DNA from: Euperipatoides rowelli
Lineage: Eukaryota; Onychophora; Udeonychophora; Euonychophora; Peripatopsidae
Strand: one strand, 5' to 3'
NCBI GenBank assembly: GCA_003024985.2
Contig: PXIH01S0000731.1
DNA: 10,336 bases
Positions 8,596 to 10,336 of this stretch are shown here, in pieces. Below the pieces are notes generated by a model. That model saw nothing but the letters and a program-made list of their open reading frames with translations, was not told where the DNA came from and searched no databases. Numbering within the stretch: position 1 is the first letter of the stretch; each line of letters opens with the position of its first letter. Both the position numbers and the translations under genes were made by a program.

Positions 8596-8670
8596 TTGGC
8601 ACCCTGACTCATCTGGCACCCTAGGGCTATAGCCCTATTAGCCCAATGGTAAAGGTGGCCCTACGTACAG
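8596..8670. repeat. GC-richer block with 16-nt palindrome and short direct repeat
   Basis: TGGCACCCT occurs twice, at about 8597-8605 and 8614-8622, just before the perfect palindrome TAGGGCTATAGCCCTA at 8622-8637. TTAGCCC follows, then a G+C-rich run to 8665, then the palindrome ACAGTACTGT. The block contrasts sharply with the AT-rich sequence on its left and looks like a fragment of a repeat or transposon end. I cannot name the family and found no inverted partner. Confidence 0.5.
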
Positions 8671-9174
8671 TACTGTTTTAGCTAGCCCTCAGCCACATCT
8701 CGTACAGATTTGAATTACATGCATGCTCAGTAGTAGTTACCAGTACCATGTTTCACTTTGCACATCTCACTAATGCTCAAATGTCCCAATTCCACTGTTC
8801 TTTTGTAGTTTCTCATGCTACATGATCATGAACACTGATCATACATTCGCCAGTTCAGCTACGTCACAGTAGGCTAGCTCCTACCAAAAGTGCTTTCAAA
8901 ATTATCAAGATCTTGATGATTTAGTACTTACAACATGCAACTTGGCCTTGTTTTGCCTTTATAGACATAACAATCATAGCCTACTAGTATGTTATTTGCA
9001 TATTTCATGCCTAGAAATGGCACAAACATTGGGGTTTCCATTTTTTTCTTTCTCCAATACCTTTATAAACAAACGTTTGTCATAATTTAGAATTCCCTAT
9101 CAGCCAGTATTTATTGATATGGTTTCCTAAATTAACTAAATGCAATTTTATTTTTAATTGTTACAAGCCGATCA
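8671..9174. other. non-coding stretch of more balanced composition
   Basis: The first 200 nt are less AT-rich than most of the window, but every frame is interrupted and no exon signature is seen. A perfect 14-nt palindrome ATCAAGATCTTGAT lies at 8904-8917. A POU-octamer word ATTTGCAT occurs at 8994-9001 and may be chance. No gene or named repeat is recognised. Confidence 0.45.
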
Positions 9175-9198
9175 CAGTGCAGTGAAATATTTCTGTGG
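9174..9198 (+). repeat. left terminal inverted repeat, 25 nt perfect
   Basis: This is identical in reverse complement to 9954-9978. A perfect 25-nt match of mixed composition is not expected by chance in a window of this size. Confidence 0.93.
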
Positions 9199-9977
9199 AT
9201 AAAAATTCAATCAAAAATTTATCATCTAATATTTCTATCTGTGAAATTATCTTTATTCAAAATGTATTTTGTTAAACAATACATAATAATAATAAACAAA
9301 TAAACTGCACCCATTTGTTACATTTAGGCTACTGTATTTAATTTAATTTTTTAAATATCCTTTGTAATTCAACAAAACTTTACAGTTTATTTTTTTTTTT
9401 GTTAAAATCTGGTCAAAATGTCAATTTAAGATTTGACCATAAGTCTGCATAAATAAATAATTTTCTGTAGTATCTCTGCTTTAGATCTAAACTGTCTAGA
9501 ATTAAAATAATGAGTTTATATTACAAAAGCAATAAAATATAAGGCCTGAGTAAATTTTCTTTCATTGATAATTTTGAAAACTATTACATTTAAAGTGATT
9601 TTGTCTTGCTCCTTTAAATCAATAACAGTTGCTTTGTGTGTATTTATAGAAATTTTTTAGTTCTTGTAAATTTGTGACATTCTCTTTGTGCTTTTTGAAG
9701 TGATACAGGAACTTATAATAAAGGAATGTCAACTTTTATGTCTTATCCTACATATGCTTGAGTGATGTAAAATATTTATTTCTTTAATTTTAGTTTTAAT
9801 ATATAATTTAAACAAAATTGAACATTGGCCTATAGATACTGTACCATATAGACTACTGTAGAAATTTAATATATTCCATTTTTTCTTCTGTCAGACGTAA
9901 ATTTAAATATCCGCGAATATGATAAACAAACCCTCTCTCGCAAAATTTTATAACCACAGAAATATTTCACTGCACTG
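9175..9977. mobile_element. 803-bp non-autonomous DNA transposon, probably TA-targeting
   Basis: The left end from 9175 (CAGTGCAGTGAAATATTTCT and on to 9198) is exactly repeated in inverted orientation at 9954-9977. One further base matches outside, so the identity is 25 nt (9174-9198 with 9954-9978). Homology continues inward in decayed form: GGATAAAAATT on the left against GGTTATAAAATTTT on the right, then ATCAT-ATT words. The right end is followed by TA and the left is preceded by CA, consistent with a TA duplication with one mutated base as in Tc1/mariner elements. No 8-bp duplication is seen, which argues against hAT. The interior is AT-rich and has no reading frame. The right subterminal part carries CpG-bearing words (GCGAGAGAGGG, ATTCGCGGAT) that the left has lost or never had. 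Confidence 0.78.
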
Positions 9978-9978
9978 T
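9954..9978 (-). repeat. right terminal inverted repeat, 25 nt perfect
   Basis: This is the reverse complement of 9174-9198. The base after the C-A-G terminus begins the TA dinucleotide (9978-9979) taken as the target duplication. Confidence 0.93.
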
Positions 9979-9979
9979 A

Positions 9980-10336
9980 TTTAAAATAATGTGAACTATT
10001 TTATCTGGCCCAAATCAAAATTTAAATGTCATACCATGGGTCAAAGATTAAGCTAAAATAGGATTGCAGTTGAAAGGTGCTTAGTCAGACAGCGCATAAT
10101 CATCCAAAAATCCAAGTGAATGGTGTAATAAATGACTTTATTGACTGTAAATTCTAAGATTTTAAACATTTATCTAACTTTTATTAGCCCAAAATTGTCA
10201 AAAATATTTTTTCTCCTCCCTACATTAATTTGTAGGACTAATAAATTTTCAGAAAATCAAGCAGTGTATATTTTATTAACTTGATATAAATATATTTTTT
10301 AATACTTAAAGTAAAAATTTTAATGAGAATTAATAT
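9980..10336. other. AT-rich non-coding stretch, nothing recognised
   Basis: No open frame, hairpin of note, RNA gene or repeat end was found between the right end of the 803-bp element and the edge of the window. Confidence 0.55.

Noticed and set aside
9411-9438. Small hairpin GGTCAAA / TTTGACC
   Set aside because: A seven-base-pair stem with a 14-nt loop is expected by chance at this scale, and no function is implied.
8894-9579. 15-nt inverted repeat (8894-8908 with 9565-9579)
   Set aside because: It is AT-only apart from one base pair class, and a match this long is about what chance gives in 10 kb of this composition. It also crosses the edge of the 803-bp element.

Overview
The window looks like AT-rich, non-coding nuclear DNA from an animal. 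It is dense in homopolymer runs and holds at least five relics of cut-and-paste DNA transposons. There is no intact protein-coding gene: no open stretch reaches 80 codons, none resembles a host protein, and no tRNA or rRNA was recognised. There is nothing prokaryotic here (no operon layout, ribosome binding sites, CRISPR array or phage gene). A metazoan is suggested by the mix of Tc1-like, hAT-like and piggyBac-like elements and by the intergenic texture. The species cannot be named from the sequence. The words TAGGCTA/TAGCCTA/TAGGCCTA and TACTGTA/TACAGTA recur far more often than expected in such AT-rich DNA and may be a genome-specific signature.

Layout. Positions 1-741 are unremarkable AT-rich sequence, ending in a C12-T12 homopolymer junction (742-765). 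Positions 766-2278 hold no recognisable gene. Positions 2279-2660 are a probable MITE (a short non-autonomous DNA transposon) with degenerate inverted ends and an exact 19-nt inverted repeat inside them. Positions 2661-3916 are featureless. Positions 3953-4249 are a piggyBac-like MITE, with CCCTTTCCACTC ends at a TTAA-type site. Positions 4421-4846 are a hAT-like MITE with CAGGGGTTCCCAAC-type ends and a near-perfect 8-bp target duplication. Directly after it, 4898-5122 is a two-copy tandem repeat of about 113 bp with a strongly G-rich top strand. Positions 5131-7340 are AT-rich with only small hairpins and palindromes. Positions 7341-7946 (minus strand) are a frameshifted, stop-ridden remnant of a Tc1-like transposase. 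Positions 8596-8670 are a small GC-rich block with a 16-nt palindrome. Positions 9175-9977 are an 803-bp element bounded by a perfect inverted repeat of about 25 nt, consistent with a TA-targeting Tc1/mariner-type non-autonomous element.

The elements do not form a system. They are independent insertions from several superfamilies that have decayed in place. No previously undescribed functional system is visible. The most informative observations are the four inverted-repeat elements, which were found by matching their ends, and the Tc1 relic.
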